Of a stretch of 64,000 nucleotides of DNA, positions 16,165 through 24,954 are shown one piece after another. Within the stretch, counting starts at the first letter, position 1; every line of letters starts with the position of its first letter. The notes beneath the pieces are model-generated. The model saw nothing but the letters and a program-made list of their open reading frames with translations. It was not told the origin of the DNA and searched no databases. Location: contig LNEV01000007.1 in assembly GCA_001464335.1 (NCBI GenBank), positions 186,001-250,000 on the forward strand, in the 5' to 3' direction. The translations under genes and the position numbers were made by a program. The DNA is from Rhizobiales bacterium Ga0077545 (lineage in GTDB: Bacteria; Pseudomonadota; Alphaproteobacteria; Rhizobiales; Methylopilaceae).

Positions 16165-16626
16165 ATGGCCGTCCGCATCCAGCGCGAACCCTTCGACGCG
16201 GGCGCGGAAATCGAGCGCCTGACGCGCGGGCGAACCGATGTCGGCGCCGCCGTTTCCTTCACGGGCCTGTGCCGCGCGGACGGCGAAACGGGAACCATCT
16301 CGGCGATGGAGCTCGAGCATTTCCCCGGAATGGCCGAAGAGGAATTGTTGCGCATCGAGGCGGAGGCGCATGCGCGCTGGCCGCTGCTCGGCAGCCTGAT
16401 CGTTCACCGCCACGGGCGCCTCGTGCCGGGCGATCCCATCGTCCTCGTCGTCACCTTGTCCGCACACCGGCAAGCGGCGTTCGAGGCGGCGAACTTCCTG
16501 ATGGATTACCTGAAGACCTCCGCGCCCTTCTGGAAAAAGGAAGACAATGTGCACGGCGGGGAATGGGTGGCGGCCAAGGCCTCGGACGACGGCGCGCGCG
16601 ACCGCTGGACGACGAAGTCCGGGTAG
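16165..16626 (+). CDS. moaE: Molybdopterin synthase catalytic subunit
   Basis: The 153-residue subunit converts cPMP to molybdopterin using sulfur from MoaD. Family motifs are GAAVSFTGLCRADGE, LELEHFPGMAEEEL-like (MELEHFPGMAEEEL), HRHGRLVPGDPIVLVV and the catalytic lysine region DYLKTSAPFWKKE (Lys-Thr and Lys-Lys, residues about 114-126). It is the third gene of the pgsA-moaD-moaE unit. Confidence 0.95.
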   Translation: MAVRIQREPFDAGAEIERLTRGRTDVGAAVSFTGLCRADGETGTISAMELEHFPGMAEEELLRIEAEAHARWPLLGSLIVHRHGRLVPGDPIVLVVTLSAHRQAAFEAANFLMDYLKTSAPFWKKEDNVHGGEWVAAKASDDGARDRWTTKSG

Positions 16627-16944
16627 CACGCCCGGATCCTCGCGCCTGTGGCGTTTTGCCGGAGGCAGCGACCCGGATATGACGCCGGTGCGATGTTTCA
16701 CCCCAGGCGGGGCGGGCAAGCCTTTGTTTTTACAGGTTCGACCCTGCCGGAAACCGCGTACGACTTTGTGCTAGAAAAGCACGCTCAGGTTGAGAAAGCA
16801 TCGCAAAACCACTCAATACTCAGCCGCGACGGGAATTGCACAGAACAAATCACTCGCGCGTTAAGTATTTTTTCGGTGTCTTCGCGGATTTTTGCCTTCG
16901 GGTGACCGGCCAACTCCTCCCGGCCGGAACGAAGGGCTGCACTA
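16627..16944. other. Intergenic region moaE to chemotaxis receptor
   Basis: The 318 bases hold no convincing gene. A short plus-strand frame at 16648-16905 has no family resemblance. A stem (AGGC/GCCT) followed by TTTGTTTTTAC near 16706-16740 may terminate moaE. The 3' half should hold the receptor promoter and a 5' leader, but I could not assign a sigma factor class. Confidence 0.5.
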
Positions 16945-18618
16945 ATGAAAATAGGTACCAAGATTCTTGGCATCGTTGCGGTGATGGGTATCGCCGCGAC
17001 CGCCATTGCCGGCATGGGGGTCTATGCGACGACCGAATATGCCAAGAACATCGATCAGCTGGTGAACGCCGAAGAGCGCGCCATCAACGGCATCAAGCTG
17101 AACCGTCTGGTCACCGCCGTGGTCATGGAATCGCGCGGCATCTATGCCTCGCCGGACATCAAGGCCGCCGAGCCCTTCGCCAAGAACCTCAAGAAATACC
17201 TCGCCGACATCGAAACCCTGTACGCCGAATGGGACAAAATTGTCCCGGCCGATGCGAAACAGACTTTCAGCGAACTGCGCGCCTCGAACGCGGAATTTGC
17301 AAAATTCCGCTCCGACATGACCGATGTTGCCCTCACTGAGGGACCGGCGGCCGCCAATGTGATCGGCAACAACGACGCCAACCGCGCCAACCGCGCCGCC
17401 TATCAGAAGGAAATCGACGCCACCATCACGCGCAACGAAGAGCGCGCGAAGGTGATGCAGACCCGGATCGAGGAGTTCTCCGGCTCGATCCAGATGGCGG
17501 TCATCGCCACCGCCATCATCGGCCTGCTGATCGGCGTCGGCGTCGGTGTGTTCATCGGCACGTTCCAGCTCGCCCGTCCGCTTGCCCGCGTCGCGAAGGC
17601 TCTGCAGAGCATCGGCCGCGGCGACTACAATGTCGCGATCCCGACGAAATTCTCGAAGGACGAAATCGGGGACATCTGGAGCGTGGTCGGCCAGGTCGTG
17701 ACATCGCTGCAGGAAAACGAGCGCATGAAGACCGAACAAGCCGCGGCCGAACAGCGTGCCGAAGCCGACAAGCGCGTGATGATGAACAAGCTCGCCGACG
17801 ATTTCGAAAGCGAAGTCATGGGTGTTGTCCGCGCGGTCTCCAGCGCCGCCACGCAGCTTCAGTCGAACGCGACGCAGATGAGCGCCGTTGCCGACGAGAC
17901 GAGCCGCCAGTCGACGGTCGTTGCCGCAGCTTCGGAGGAAGCCACCGCCAATGTCGAGACGGTCGCCAGCGCCGCCGAGGAATTGTCGGGTTCGATCCGC
18001 GAGATCGGCACCCGCGTCTCCACGGCCGCCGAGGTTGCCGACAAGGCATCGGGCCAGGCCCGCGACACGGTCAGCGTCGTCGGCGGTCTCGCCGCCAAGG
18101 CGCAGCGCATCGGTGAGGTCGTCGGCCTCATCAACGACATCGCCTCGCAGACCAACCTTCTCGCCCTCAACGCCACCATCGAGGCGGCACGTGCGGGCGA
18201 AGCGGGCAAGGGTTTTGCGGTCGTCGCGGTCGAGGTGAAGAGCCTTGCCTCGCAGACCGCGAAAGCGACCGAGGAAATCTCGGCGCAGATCCACGACGTC
18301 CAGACGGCCACGGCCGAAGTCGTCACCGCGATGAACGAAATCACGCAGATCATCGAACAGGTGAACGAGATTTCGGGCGCCATCGCCGCCGCCGTCGAGC
18401 AGCAGGGCTCGGCGACCGTCGAGATCGCCCGCAACGTCTCGCAGGCTGCGGCCGGCACGAGCGAAGTGACGACCAACATCACCGGCGTCAGCCAGGCCGC
18501 CGCCGAGACCGAAAACGTCTCGAGCCAGATCGTCAACGCCGCGAACGATCTGTCCTCGCAGGCCGACACGCTCCGCCATCAGGTCGACAGCTTCATCCAG
18601 CGCGTCCGCGTTGCCTGA
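16945..18618 (+). CDS. Methyl-accepting chemotaxis protein
   Basis: The 557-residue receptor has an N-terminal transmembrane helix (residues 8-28), a helical periplasmic sensor region of about 155 residues, a second helix (about 186-208), a HAMP domain ([20 protein letters not shown]) and a long cytoplasmic coiled coil. The signalling tip is conserved: [20 protein letters not shown], then [20 protein letters not shown], which binds CheA and CheW. There is no C-terminal NWETF-type CheR pentapeptide. The ligand is unknown. The only other chemotaxis gene in the window is cheZ at 41 kb. Confidence 0.95.
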   Translation: MKIGTKILGIVAVMGIAATAIAGMGVYATTEYAKNIDQLVNAEERAINGIKLNRLVTAVVMESRGIYASPDIKAAEPFAKNLKKYLADIETLYAEWDKIVPADAKQTFSELRASNAEFAKFRSDMTDVALTEGPAAANVIGNNDANRANRAAYQKEIDATITRNEERAKVMQTRIEEFSGSIQMAVIATAIIGLLIGVGVGVFIGTFQLARPLARVAKALQSIGRGDYNVAIPTKFSKDEIGDIWSVVGQVVTSLQENERMKTEQAAAEQRAEADKRVMMNKLADDFESEVMGVVRAVSSAATQLQSNATQMSAVADETSRQSTVVAAASEEATANVETVASAAEELSGSIREIGTRVSTAAEVADKASGQARDTVSVVGGLAAKAQRIGEVVGLINDIASQTNLLALNATIEAARAGEAGKGFAVVAVEVKSLASQTAKATEEISAQIHDVQTATAEVVTAMNEITQIIEQVNEISGAIAAAVEQQGSATVEIARNVSQAAAGTSEVTTNITGVSQAAAETENVSSQIVNAANDLSSQADTLRHQVDSFIQRVRVA

Positions 18619-18636
18619 TCCGGCCAACGGAAAACA

Positions 18637-18668
18637 GAAAAGCCGCGCCTCCGGGCGCGGCTTTTTTT
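18637..18668 (+). terminator. Rho-independent terminator of the chemotaxis receptor
   Basis: GCCGCGCC, loop TCCG, GGCGCGGC followed by TTTTTTT, starting 19 bases after the stop codon. Confidence 0.9.
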
Positions 18669-18803
18669 ATGCGCGATGACGGGCCTGCCCGGCGATCGAG
18701 GGCTCTCGGTCCGCCCCTGATCCAGCCCGTGCTTTCCGAGCGCCGACAAAAAATTGCCTGGGCATCCACCCGGGCAATTTAACAATCGATTTTCCGAAGA
18801 CGA

Positions 18804-19319
18804 TCAGGCCGGACGACGCCAGGCAATAATGCGGCTCGTCGAATACTGGCCCTTCGAGACCTTGCCGCCACGGCTGTTTCCCGAGATCAGGATCGCCTTC
18901 CCGTTCGGGGCCCAGCCGACGAAATAGCCGACATGACCGCCGCGCTTGCCACGGGCGAGCACCGCGATGTCGCCGCGCTGCGGCTTTGCGACCCTCGACC
19001 CATAGCTCGCATAGGAACGGGCCATGTTCGAACCCGAACCGGCGCGGCCGACCTTCTTTTCCATCATGCCGAGGAAGTTGGCGCACCACAGGCGGCTCAT
19101 CTTGGTCGGATTGGTGCCGAGGTAACGCTCGGCCAGCGCAACGACGTCACCCCTGCTGCGGCGGCTGCGTTTTTCGCTGCGTTTGTCGTCGTCGCGATCG
19201 CGGTCGATCCGCGTGTCGAGGGAGGCCCGGCCCTCGATCAGACGGGCCGCGTTATCAGCGTAGGAATGAGAAGCGAACGCGCACAAGGACACGATCACCG
19301 CGAGGAGCATACGAAGCAT
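18804..19319 (-). CDS. TIGR02594-type (CHAP/NlpC-like) secreted peptidase
   Basis: The 171-residue protein has a signal peptide (1-21, ending SHSYA), a basic linker rich in Arg and Asp (residues 36-56) and a papain-like domain with the catalytic pair SRLWCANFLGMMEKKVG (Cys79) and KRGGHVGYFVGWAPNGKAIL (His). This arrangement is that of the TIGR02594 family, related to CHAP amidases that cut peptidoglycan peptides. It is expected in the periplasm or secreted. Upstream lies the AT-rich gap. Confidence 0.82.
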   Translation of the reverse strand: MLRMLLAVIVSLCAFASHSYADNAARLIEGRASLDTRIDRDRDDDKRSEKRSRRSRGDVVALAERYLGTNPTKMSRLWCANFLGMMEKKVGRAGSGSNMARSYASYGSRVAKPQRGDIAVLARGKRGGHVGYFVGWAPNGKAILISGNSRGGKVSKGQYSTSRIIAWRRPA

Positions 19320-19806
19320 TCAATGTTCTCCAGGGGGACCAGCTGCATACCCAGCAGCATCGGTGTTGATGGCGGGGCATATGAACCAGAAATTGAGAAT
19401 GTTCCAGCCTAAAAGCTGCGGTCAGATGACGCACGAGCAGATGATGGCCTGTAATACGAACGTCGAAGCGAACAATAGAAGTAATATTAACGTCACAACT
19501 CCGCCAAACTTAGCTTGGAGATACTATTGAATTCTATACTTTAATACATACACAAGAATACTATATTTCAAAGAACAGCCGCGAATCAGACAGGTAAATC
19601 TCAAGAAGTATTTCAAGAAACAAAATAGAAACTATCCACACCTTATTTCGATCCGTCCCGCCTCATTTTGGGCGGCTCGTGGCACGATCAGGGCAGTACG
19701 GGGTGCGCGATCTTCCGGCCCGCCACGAAGGAACCTTGGCGTCGCCGTCTTGGTTGAGGGAGTGTTAAACGGCCACCGCGAACGCCATTCAAAGGCCCGA
19801 ACAACG
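19320..19806. other. Intergenic region with an AT-rich core
   Basis: Between the divergent peptidase (minus) and the secreted-protein gene (plus) lie 487 bases with no convincing ORF. About 19390-19645 is clearly richer in A and T than all surrounding sequence (for instance TATTGAATTCTATACTTTAA near 19522-19542). It may be foreign DNA, a decayed gene, or a promoter region bent by A-tracts. No transposase remnant or direct repeat was recognised. Confidence 0.6.
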
Positions 19807-20151
19807 ATGCCCGCGCTGCGCAATTTCGTCCTTACACTTGGCCTGCTGTCCGCAAGCCCGAGCCTTGCCTGCTCCACGGTGGATGACATCGTGCGGACAG
19901 CCGAGCAGGCGCAGGCCCGCGCGACCGTAATAAGCGAAAGCGGCGCGCTCAGCCGCGCGCTCAGTTTCATGCTGGGCAACGCCGACGATGTGCAGCCTGC
20001 CGACACCCTTGTCGTGATCGAACAAGGCCTGAAGGCGGAGATTGTTCTGATGGAGCGGGGCTGCGCCACGATGCGGGCTTTGTCCAACCGCGATCTGGTC
20101 CTCGAACTGCTGCGCCGCGCCGATGGCGAGAGCGGCGGAGAACTCATCTGA
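19807..20151 (+). CDS. Small secreted protein, unknown
   Basis: The 114-residue product starts with a signal peptide (MPALRNFVLTLGLLSASPSLA, cut before CSTVDDIV). The mature part is helical with two cysteines (CSTVDD and RGCATMRA) that could pair. No family was recognised. GC-rich third positions resemble neighbouring genes, which supports a real CDS. ATG 19807 is chosen because the signal peptide begins there. It ends at a bidirectional terminator shared with ilvE. Confidence 0.7.
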   Translation: MPALRNFVLTLGLLSASPSLACSTVDDIVRTAEQAQARATVISESGALSRALSFMLGNADDVQPADTLVVIEQGLKAEIVLMERGCATMRALSNRDLVLELLRRADGESGGELI

Positions 20152-20153
20152 TA

Positions 20154-20184
20154 CAAAAAAACCCGGGAAAACCCGGGTTTTTAT
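20154..20184. terminator. Bidirectional terminator
   Basis: AAAAAAACCCGGG, loop AAAA, CCCGGGTTTTTATT. The A-run on one side and T-run on the other serve both converging genes, the secreted protein (plus) and ilvE (minus). Confidence 0.85.
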
Positions 20185-20202
20185 TCCGATAAGCTGATGT
20201 CG

Positions 20203-21093
20203 TTACGCAGCGGCGGCCTGCTTGGGCTGCACGGCATCCATGTAATCCGTCAGCAGGGTCTTGGAGATTTCGCCCGGCGTGAACGTCCAGTCGGCGATGC
20301 GCGCGACCGGGGTCACCTCGGCGGCCGTGCCGGTGATGAAGCATTCTTCCATGCCCGACAGCTCTTCGGGGAAGATCGCCCGCTCATTGACCGTGATCTT
20401 GCGCGCATGAGCCAGGTCGATGACGGTGCGGCGGGTGATGCCGTCGAGGAAGCAGTCCGGGGTCGGCGTGTGGATCTGGCCATCCTTGACGAAGAACACA
20501 TTGGCGCCGGTGCATTCGGCCACCCGCCCGCGATAATCGAGCATCAGCGCATCGGCAAAGCCCTTGCGCTCGGCGGCGTGCTTGGAGAGCGTGCAGATCA
20601 TGTAAAGACCGGCCGCCTTGGCCTTGCAGGGAATCGTCCGCGGGTCGGGACGGCGCCATTCGGCGAGATCCAGATTGAGGCCCTTCATACGCTGCTCGGG
20701 GTCGAAATAGCTTGGCCATTCCCACACCGCGATGGCCAGATGAACTTTGCTGTGCTGGGCGGAAACCGCCATCATTTCCGAGCCGCGCCAGGCGATCGGG
20801 CGCACATAGGCGTCTTTCAGGCCCTGCTTGGCGAGAACCGCGTTGCAGGCCTCGTTGATCTCCGCAACCGAATACGGGATCTCGAAATCGAGGATGCGTC
20901 CGGATTCGATCAGCCGCTCGGTGTGTTCGGTGAGCTTAAAAATCTCGCCGCCATAGGCCCGCTCGCCCTCGAAAACGGCGCTTGCATAGTGCAGGCCGTG
21001 GCTGAGAACATGCAGCGTGGCATCGCTCCAAGGCACCATCTGACCATCCAGCCAGATATGTCCCGGACGGTTGTCGAACGGATTGACGAGCAT
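20203..21093 (-). CDS. ilvE: Branched-chain amino acid aminotransferase
   Basis: This PLP class IV transaminase catalyses the last step of Leu, Ile and Val synthesis, or the first of their breakdown. The 296-residue protein has LHYASAVFEGERAYGGEIFK (residues about 34-53), the PLP lysine within RTIPCKAKAAGLYM (about 155-168), RGRVAECTGANVFFVKDG and CFLDGITRRTVIDLA. GTG at 21096 is also in frame, but ATG 21093 has GGGAG about 8 bases upstream. It diverges from the MarR gene, with two palindromes in between. Confidence 0.95.
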   Translation of the reverse strand: MLVNPFDNRPGHIWLDGQMVPWSDATLHVLSHGLHYASAVFEGERAYGGEIFKLTEHTERLIESGRILDFEIPYSVAEINEACNAVLAKQGLKDAYVRPIAWRGSEMMAVSAQHSKVHLAIAVWEWPSYFDPEQRMKGLNLDLAEWRRPDPRTIPCKAKAAGLYMICTLSKHAAERKGFADALMLDYRGRVAECTGANVFFVKDGQIHTPTPDCFLDGITRRTVIDLAHARKITVNERAIFPEELSGMEECFITGTAAEVTPVARIADWTFTPGEISKTLLTDYMDAVQPKQAAAA

Positions 21094-21122
21094 CACAAAG
21101 TCTCCCTGACCGGCCGGGCTAT

Positions 21123-21136
21123 CGTTCGAGCGAACG
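21123..21136. promoter_or_regulatory. Palindrome CGTTCG-AG-CGAACG in the ilvE/marR divergent region
   Basis: Six-base arms around a 2-base centre, 30 bases upstream of the ilvE start. It is an operator candidate, but no known regulator was matched. Confidence 0.4.
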
Positions 21137-21170
21137 GACCGGTATTTTGCGGATTGAGGCTCCGCGGTTG

Positions 21171-21187
21171 GGCTTAAATATTAAGCC
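21171..21187. promoter_or_regulatory. Palindrome GGCTTAA-ATA-TTAAGCC, MarR operator candidate
   Basis: Perfect 7-base arms about a 3-base AT centre, midway between divergent ilvE and the MarR-family gene. Its size and symmetry fit a MarR dimer site, so autoregulation is the simplest reading; this is inference. Confidence 0.5.
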
Positions 21188-21225
21188 TGATAAGCGGTCG
21201 CTGCCAGCGGCATCTCCTGCCGTCT

Positions 21226-21777
21226 ATGATAATTGAACAGAAGCCGAAATATGTCAATATGACTGACGTAATTTCCCAAAACGCTCCGGCAAGCCCCGCA
21301 TCATTGGCGGTCGAGCCCGCTTACGAGCTGATCGAGTTCCTGTTTTTTGCCTACCGAGACTTCGTTCAGGAGGCGGACGCGGCCCTCGCGCGCTATGGAT
21401 TCGGCCGTGCCCATCACCGCGTGCTTCATTTCGTTTTTCGCAATCCCGACCTCAAGGTCGCCGAACTGCTCGACATCCTGAAGATCACCAAACAGAGCCT
21501 CGGCCGTGTTCTGCGCGATCTGGTCGAGCAGGGTTTCGTGGAAGCGGCCGAAGGCAAGACGGACCGGCGCCAGCGGCTTTTGCGGGCCACACCGAAGGGA
21601 GAGGCGCTCGCCCTTGAGCTGTCACGGCTGCAGACCCGCCGCCTGCAGACAGCGCTCGAAGCAGCCGGTCCCGGAGCCGAGGAGGTTGCGCTGACATTCC
21701 TGAAAGCCATGGTGAACAGCCACGAACGCGGTGAGGTCGAACGTCTCGTCCGCAGCGCCCAGCCCACGGTCAAATGA
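21226..21777 (+). CDS. MarR family transcriptional regulator (PetP-like)
   Basis: The up to 183-residue regulator has a winged helix: RVLHFVFRNPDLKVAELLDI, the recognition helix region KITKQSLGRVLRDLVEQGFV and the wing EGKTDRRQRLLRATPKGEAL. The order MarR, OmpR-type regulator, histidine kinase, divergent from ilvE, is like the petP-petR arrangement of purple bacteria, hence the label. The start is unclear: ATGs at 21226 and 21259 are both in frame and neither has a good ribosome site. The stop overlaps the next ATG by 4 bases. Confidence 0.85.
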   Translation: MIIEQKPKYVNMTDVISQNAPASPASLAVEPAYELIEFLFFAYRDFVQEADAALARYGFGRAHHRVLHFVFRNPDLKVAELLDILKITKQSLGRVLRDLVEQGFVEAAEGKTDRRQRLLRATPKGEALALELSRLQTRRLQTALEAAGPGAEEVALTFLKAMVNSHERGEVERLVRSAQPTVK

Positions 21778-22481
21778 CTCCCGCACGCGCACAGATCCTC
21801 GCCGACAGCGCCCCTCACCTTCTCGTCGTCGACGACGATGCGCGCATTCGCACGCTGCTCGTGCGCTTCCTGACGGAGGCGGGTTATCGCGTCACCGCGG
21901 CGGCCTCGTCCACGGAGGCGCGTGCGCGCCTGTCCGGCCTCACCTTCGATCTCCTGATCCTCGATGTCATGATGCCGGGGGAGACCGGCATCGATCTCGC
22001 CCGCGACCTGCGCGCCCGCTCGGAGGTTCCGATCCTGATGCTGACGGCGCTCGGGGAGGCCGAAGACCGCATTCGTGGGCTCGAAACCGGCGTCGACGAT
22101 TACATGGCAAAGCCGTTCGATCCACGCGAACTTCTGCTGCGGATCACCAACATTCTACGCCGTCGCGCGCCTGCGGCCGTGGCGGAACAGGAAGAGGTGC
22201 GGTTCGGCAGCTTCACGTTCAATCTTGCGCGAGGCGAACTGCGTCAGGATGGCGAAATCATACATACGACCGAGCGCGAGCGCGAATTGCTGCGCCTACT
22301 CGCCGAAGAACGCGGCGGGCCGCTGTCGCGCGAGGCGCTGGCTGGGAAGGGCGACGCCAATGAGCGCGCGGTCGATGTCCAGATCAACCGCCTGCGCCGC
22401 AAGATCGAAACCGACCCGTCCCACCCCCTCCTGCTGCAGACGGTGCGCGGCGCGGGGTACCGGCTTCTGATCGAGCCATGA
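21774..22481 (+). CDS. OmpR-family response regulator (PetR-like)
   Basis: The 235-residue regulator has a receiver domain with acidic residues LLVVDDDARIR (residues about 17-27), the phosphorylation Asp in LLILDVMMPGETGID and the conserved Lys in DDYMAKPFDPREL. The C-terminal winged-helix DNA-binding domain ends VDVQINRLRRKIETD and VRGAGYRLL. It overlaps the MarR gene by 4 bases and precedes the kinase gene by 13 bases, so the kinase is its likely partner. Confidence 0.93.
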   Translation: MTPARAQILADSAPHLLVVDDDARIRTLLVRFLTEAGYRVTAAASSTEARARLSGLTFDLLILDVMMPGETGIDLARDLRARSEVPILMLTALGEAEDRIRGLETGVDDYMAKPFDPRELLLRITNILRRRAPAAVAEQEEVRFGSFTFNLARGELRQDGEIIHTTERERELLRLLAEERGGPLSREALAGKGDANERAVDVQINRLRRKIETDPSHPLLLQTVRGAGYRLLIEP

Positions 22482-22494
22482 GGCGGATCGCACC

Positions 22495-23856
22495 ATGAGC
22501 GCAGATCCCGTCGCCCTGCCCGGCGGCCCCCGGAAAACGCGCAAGCGGGGTTTGAGAACCCTGCTGCCGACCGGCATCTACACCCGTTCTCTGCTCATCG
22601 TCGTCGTTCCGATGCTGCTCCTTCAGACGATCGTGGCGGTCGTCTTCATGGAGCGTCACTGGCAACGCACAACGGCACGCCTGTCCGAAGCCGTGGCCCG
22701 CGACGTCTCGGCGATTGTCGCCCTGCGGGAAGGCGCGCAGGACGAGCAGACACGGGAACTCATCCGCGAGGCCGCGACGGAAAACCTCCAGCTCAGAATG
22801 GAGATTCTGCCGCCCGGACCTTTGCCCGCACAGGACAGCACGCCGATCTTCTTCATCATCGAGGATGCCCTGACGGACGCCCTGCAGGGCACGATCAAGC
22901 AGCCCTTCTGGGTCAACGCACGCGGCGCCGACCGGCTGATTGAAATCCGGGTCCAGCTCGGCAACGAGGTCCTAAGCTTCCGCACCGCCATCAGCCGTGC
23001 CTACGCCTCGAACTGGCACATTTTCCTCATCTGGATGGTGATCGCCTCGCTGGTGCTGATCTCGGTCTCGCTGCTTTTCCTGCGCAATCAGATTCGCCCG
23101 ATCCAGCAGCTTGCGCGCGCCGCGGAGGATCTCGGGCGCGGGCGCGAAGTGCGCAATCTGGCGCCGCGCGGCGCACGCGAAGTCCGGCAGGCGACGACGG
23201 CGTTCTTCGCCATGCGCGACCGCATCGAGCGGCAGATCGAGCAGCGCACGACCATGCTGGCGGGCGTATCCCACGACCTCAAAACCGTATTGACGCGCCT
23301 TCGCCTTCAGACCGCGCTTCTGCCCGAAAGCGCCGAGACGGCGGACATGGATGCCGACATCGCTGAGATGGAACGCATGCTGGAGGGCTATCTCGCTTTT
23401 GCCCGTGGCGATGCCGGAGAGACGCCGCGCGGCATGGACGCCGAAGAGCTTCTGCGCGAGATCGTCTCCAACACGGCGCTCGCAGGCCCGACGCCGCAGC
23501 TTCAGTATCGCGGCACGCCGCACATCACCGCCCGCCCCGGCGCCCTGAAACGCGCGGTCGTCAATCTCGTGACCAATGCCATGCGGTTCTCGAAGAATGT
23601 CCATATCGACGCCCGGCACGAGGACGGCGAGCTTCTCATCATCGTGGACGATGACGGGCCGGGCATTCCGGAAGACAGCTATGAGGATGTGTTCCGGCCG
23701 TTCCTCCGGCTCGATGCCTCGCGCAACCTAAACCATCCGGGCTCGGGCCTCGGCCTGACAATCGCCCGCGACATCGCACGCGGACATGGCGGCGACATCG
23801 AGCTGTCGAAAAGCCCGCTGGGCGGCCTCCGGGCGCGGCTGCACATACCGGCCTGA
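22495..23856 (+). CDS. EnvZ-like sensor histidine kinase
   Basis: The 453-residue kinase has two transmembrane helices (residues about 31-52 and 174-200) around a periplasmic domain of about 120 residues, then HAMP (QIRPIQQLARAAEDLGRGRE), the phospho-acceptor helix GVSHDLKTVLTRLRLQ (His near 260) and an HATPase domain with the N-box LVTNAMRFSKNV, VDDDGPGIPEDS and SGLGLTIARDI. The H-box has Val where EnvZ has Pro. The signal sensed is unknown. It ends the MarR/regulator/kinase operon. Confidence 0.93.
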   Translation: MSADPVALPGGPRKTRKRGLRTLLPTGIYTRSLLIVVVPMLLLQTIVAVVFMERHWQRTTARLSEAVARDVSAIVALREGAQDEQTRELIREAATENLQLRMEILPPGPLPAQDSTPIFFIIEDALTDALQGTIKQPFWVNARGADRLIEIRVQLGNEVLSFRTAISRAYASNWHIFLIWMVIASLVLISVSLLFLRNQIRPIQQLARAAEDLGRGREVRNLAPRGAREVRQATTAFFAMRDRIERQIEQRTTMLAGVSHDLKTVLTRLRLQTALLPESAETADMDADIAEMERMLEGYLAFARGDAGETPRGMDAEELLREIVSNTALAGPTPQLQYRGTPHITARPGALKRAVVNLVTNAMRFSKNVHIDARHEDGELLIIVDDDGPGIPEDSYEDVFRPFLRLDASRNLNHPGSGLGLTIARDIARGHGGDIELSKSPLGGLRARLHIPA

Positions 23857-23863
23857 TCCGCCG

Positions 23864-24217
23864 TCAGTAAAGCCGCCCGCCATTGGGAACGCCGCGTTCC
23901 GGACATATGAGGATGACCTCGCCGTTCGCGCCGGGCATGCCAAGCGTCAGCACCTGCGACATGAACCGGCCGATCTGGCGGGGCGGAAAATTCACGACGG
24001 CAAGGACCTGCCGGCCGATCAGTTCTTCCTTCGCGTAATGGGCGATCTGTGCCGAGGAGCGCTTCACGCCGATCCCCTCTCCGAAATCGATCGTGAGCTT
24101 CCATGCGGGCTTGCGCGCTTCCGGAAAATCCTCGACCTCGACGATGGTCCCCGTACGTATGTCGACTTTCAGAAAATCCTCGAACGCGATCTCGCCCGGC
24201 CTTTCGGTGCCGCCCAT
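23864..24217 (-). CDS. CsaA-like tRNA-binding domain protein
   Basis: The 117-residue protein is a stand-alone tRNA-binding OB fold of the CsaA/Trbp111 type: FEDFLKVDIRTGTIVEVEDF at the start, KLTIDFGEGIGVKRSSAQIA and VLAVVNFPPRQIGRFMSQVL, ending GVPNGGRLY. CsaA has been given both tRNA-binding and chaperone-like roles. ATG 24217 was chosen from the domain boundary; the longer frame to 24301 overlaps the TetR gene. It follows the TetR gene by 25 bases. Confidence 0.88.
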   Translation of the reverse strand: MGGTERPGEIAFEDFLKVDIRTGTIVEVEDFPEARKPAWKLTIDFGEGIGVKRSSAQIAHYAKEELIGRQVLAVVNFPPRQIGRFMSQVLTLGMPGANGEVILICPERGVPNGGRLY

Positions 24218-24242
24218 GTCCCTGCCCTCGTGTCGTAATGGA

Positions 24243-24917
24243 TCAGATCGCGGAGGCGGCGTCCTCGCCGGGGCCACCCTTTTTCTTCTGTGTGCCGACA
24301 ATCCGCCCGACCAGCGACAGGACCGGGCTCAGCGTGCGGTGCACAATATCGCCGGTCTCGACCATCCGCTCGGCGCGGCGCAGATGGATGTCGAGGTCGC
24401 GCATGGTCTTCGTGAGATCGGGATCGTCATCGTCGAGAAATGTCTGCAGCACGCTCGCGAAGATCACTGCGAGACCCTGCGCCTTGACGGCCGCGACTGG
24501 CCCGCTCTCCTTGATGCCCGCCGCCGCCAGCATCCACTGCGCGGAATTGACCTCGACCTTGTTCCAGGACGACGCCGCGAGCGGATCGACGAGAAGTCCC
24601 CGCCGGACGCTGGCAATCGCAGCCCTGTAGGGCTTCAGCGCATCGAAGCGCCGCATCATCACGTCGAACAGGCGCTCGCGCGCGGGCTGGTCGGCGACCT
24701 CCGGCTCGGCCTTCAGCACGCTCTGGTCGATCCTTTTGGCAAAACCGGCAAGAATCGCCCCCTGAGACGGAAAGGCGGCCCGCAATTCGGAAAGCGTCAG
24801 TCCGGCCTTCTCCGCAATGTCGGTCAGCGTCACCGCGCTCCATTCGCGCTCCGCCAGGAGCTCCAGAAGTGCATCGATCGCACGCTCGTGAGCGGATTTC
24901 GGAACGGTATCGGTCAC
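24243..24917 (-). CDS. TetR family transcriptional regulator
   Basis: The 224-residue protein has an N-terminal HTH (ERAIDALLELLAEREWSAVT, TDIAEKAGLTLSELRAAFPS) and a helical ligand domain with LFDVMMRRFDALKPYRAAIA. The helical C-terminus recalls the TetR/COQ9-like proteins of alphaproteobacteria. A GTG start at 24917 is chosen because AGGAG lies 7 bases upstream and it precedes the HTH directly. The ligand and targets are unknown; its own operon (DUF6498 above, tRNA-binding protein below) is a reasonable target. Confidence 0.83.
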   Translation of the reverse strand: MTDTVPKSAHERAIDALLELLAEREWSAVTLTDIAEKAGLTLSELRAAFPSQGAILAGFAKRIDQSVLKAEPEVADQPARERLFDVMMRRFDALKPYRAAIASVRRGLLVDPLAASSWNKVEVNSAQWMLAAAGIKESGPVAAVKAQGLAVIFASVLQTFLDDDDPDLTKTMRDLDIHLRRAERMVETGDIVHRTLSPVLSLVGRIVGTQKKKGGPGEDAASAI

Positions 24918-24954
24918 GGGGAGGCTCCTGTCGCTGAAGGCCGGAAACGGGAGT

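Noticed and set aside
16648..16905. 85-codon frame before the chemotaxis receptor
   Set aside because: No ribosome site, no family pattern and mixed composition; it looks like leader sequence.
16942..18627. 561-codon open frame on the minus strand
   Set aside because: It is the complement of the chemotaxis receptor; no motif of its own.
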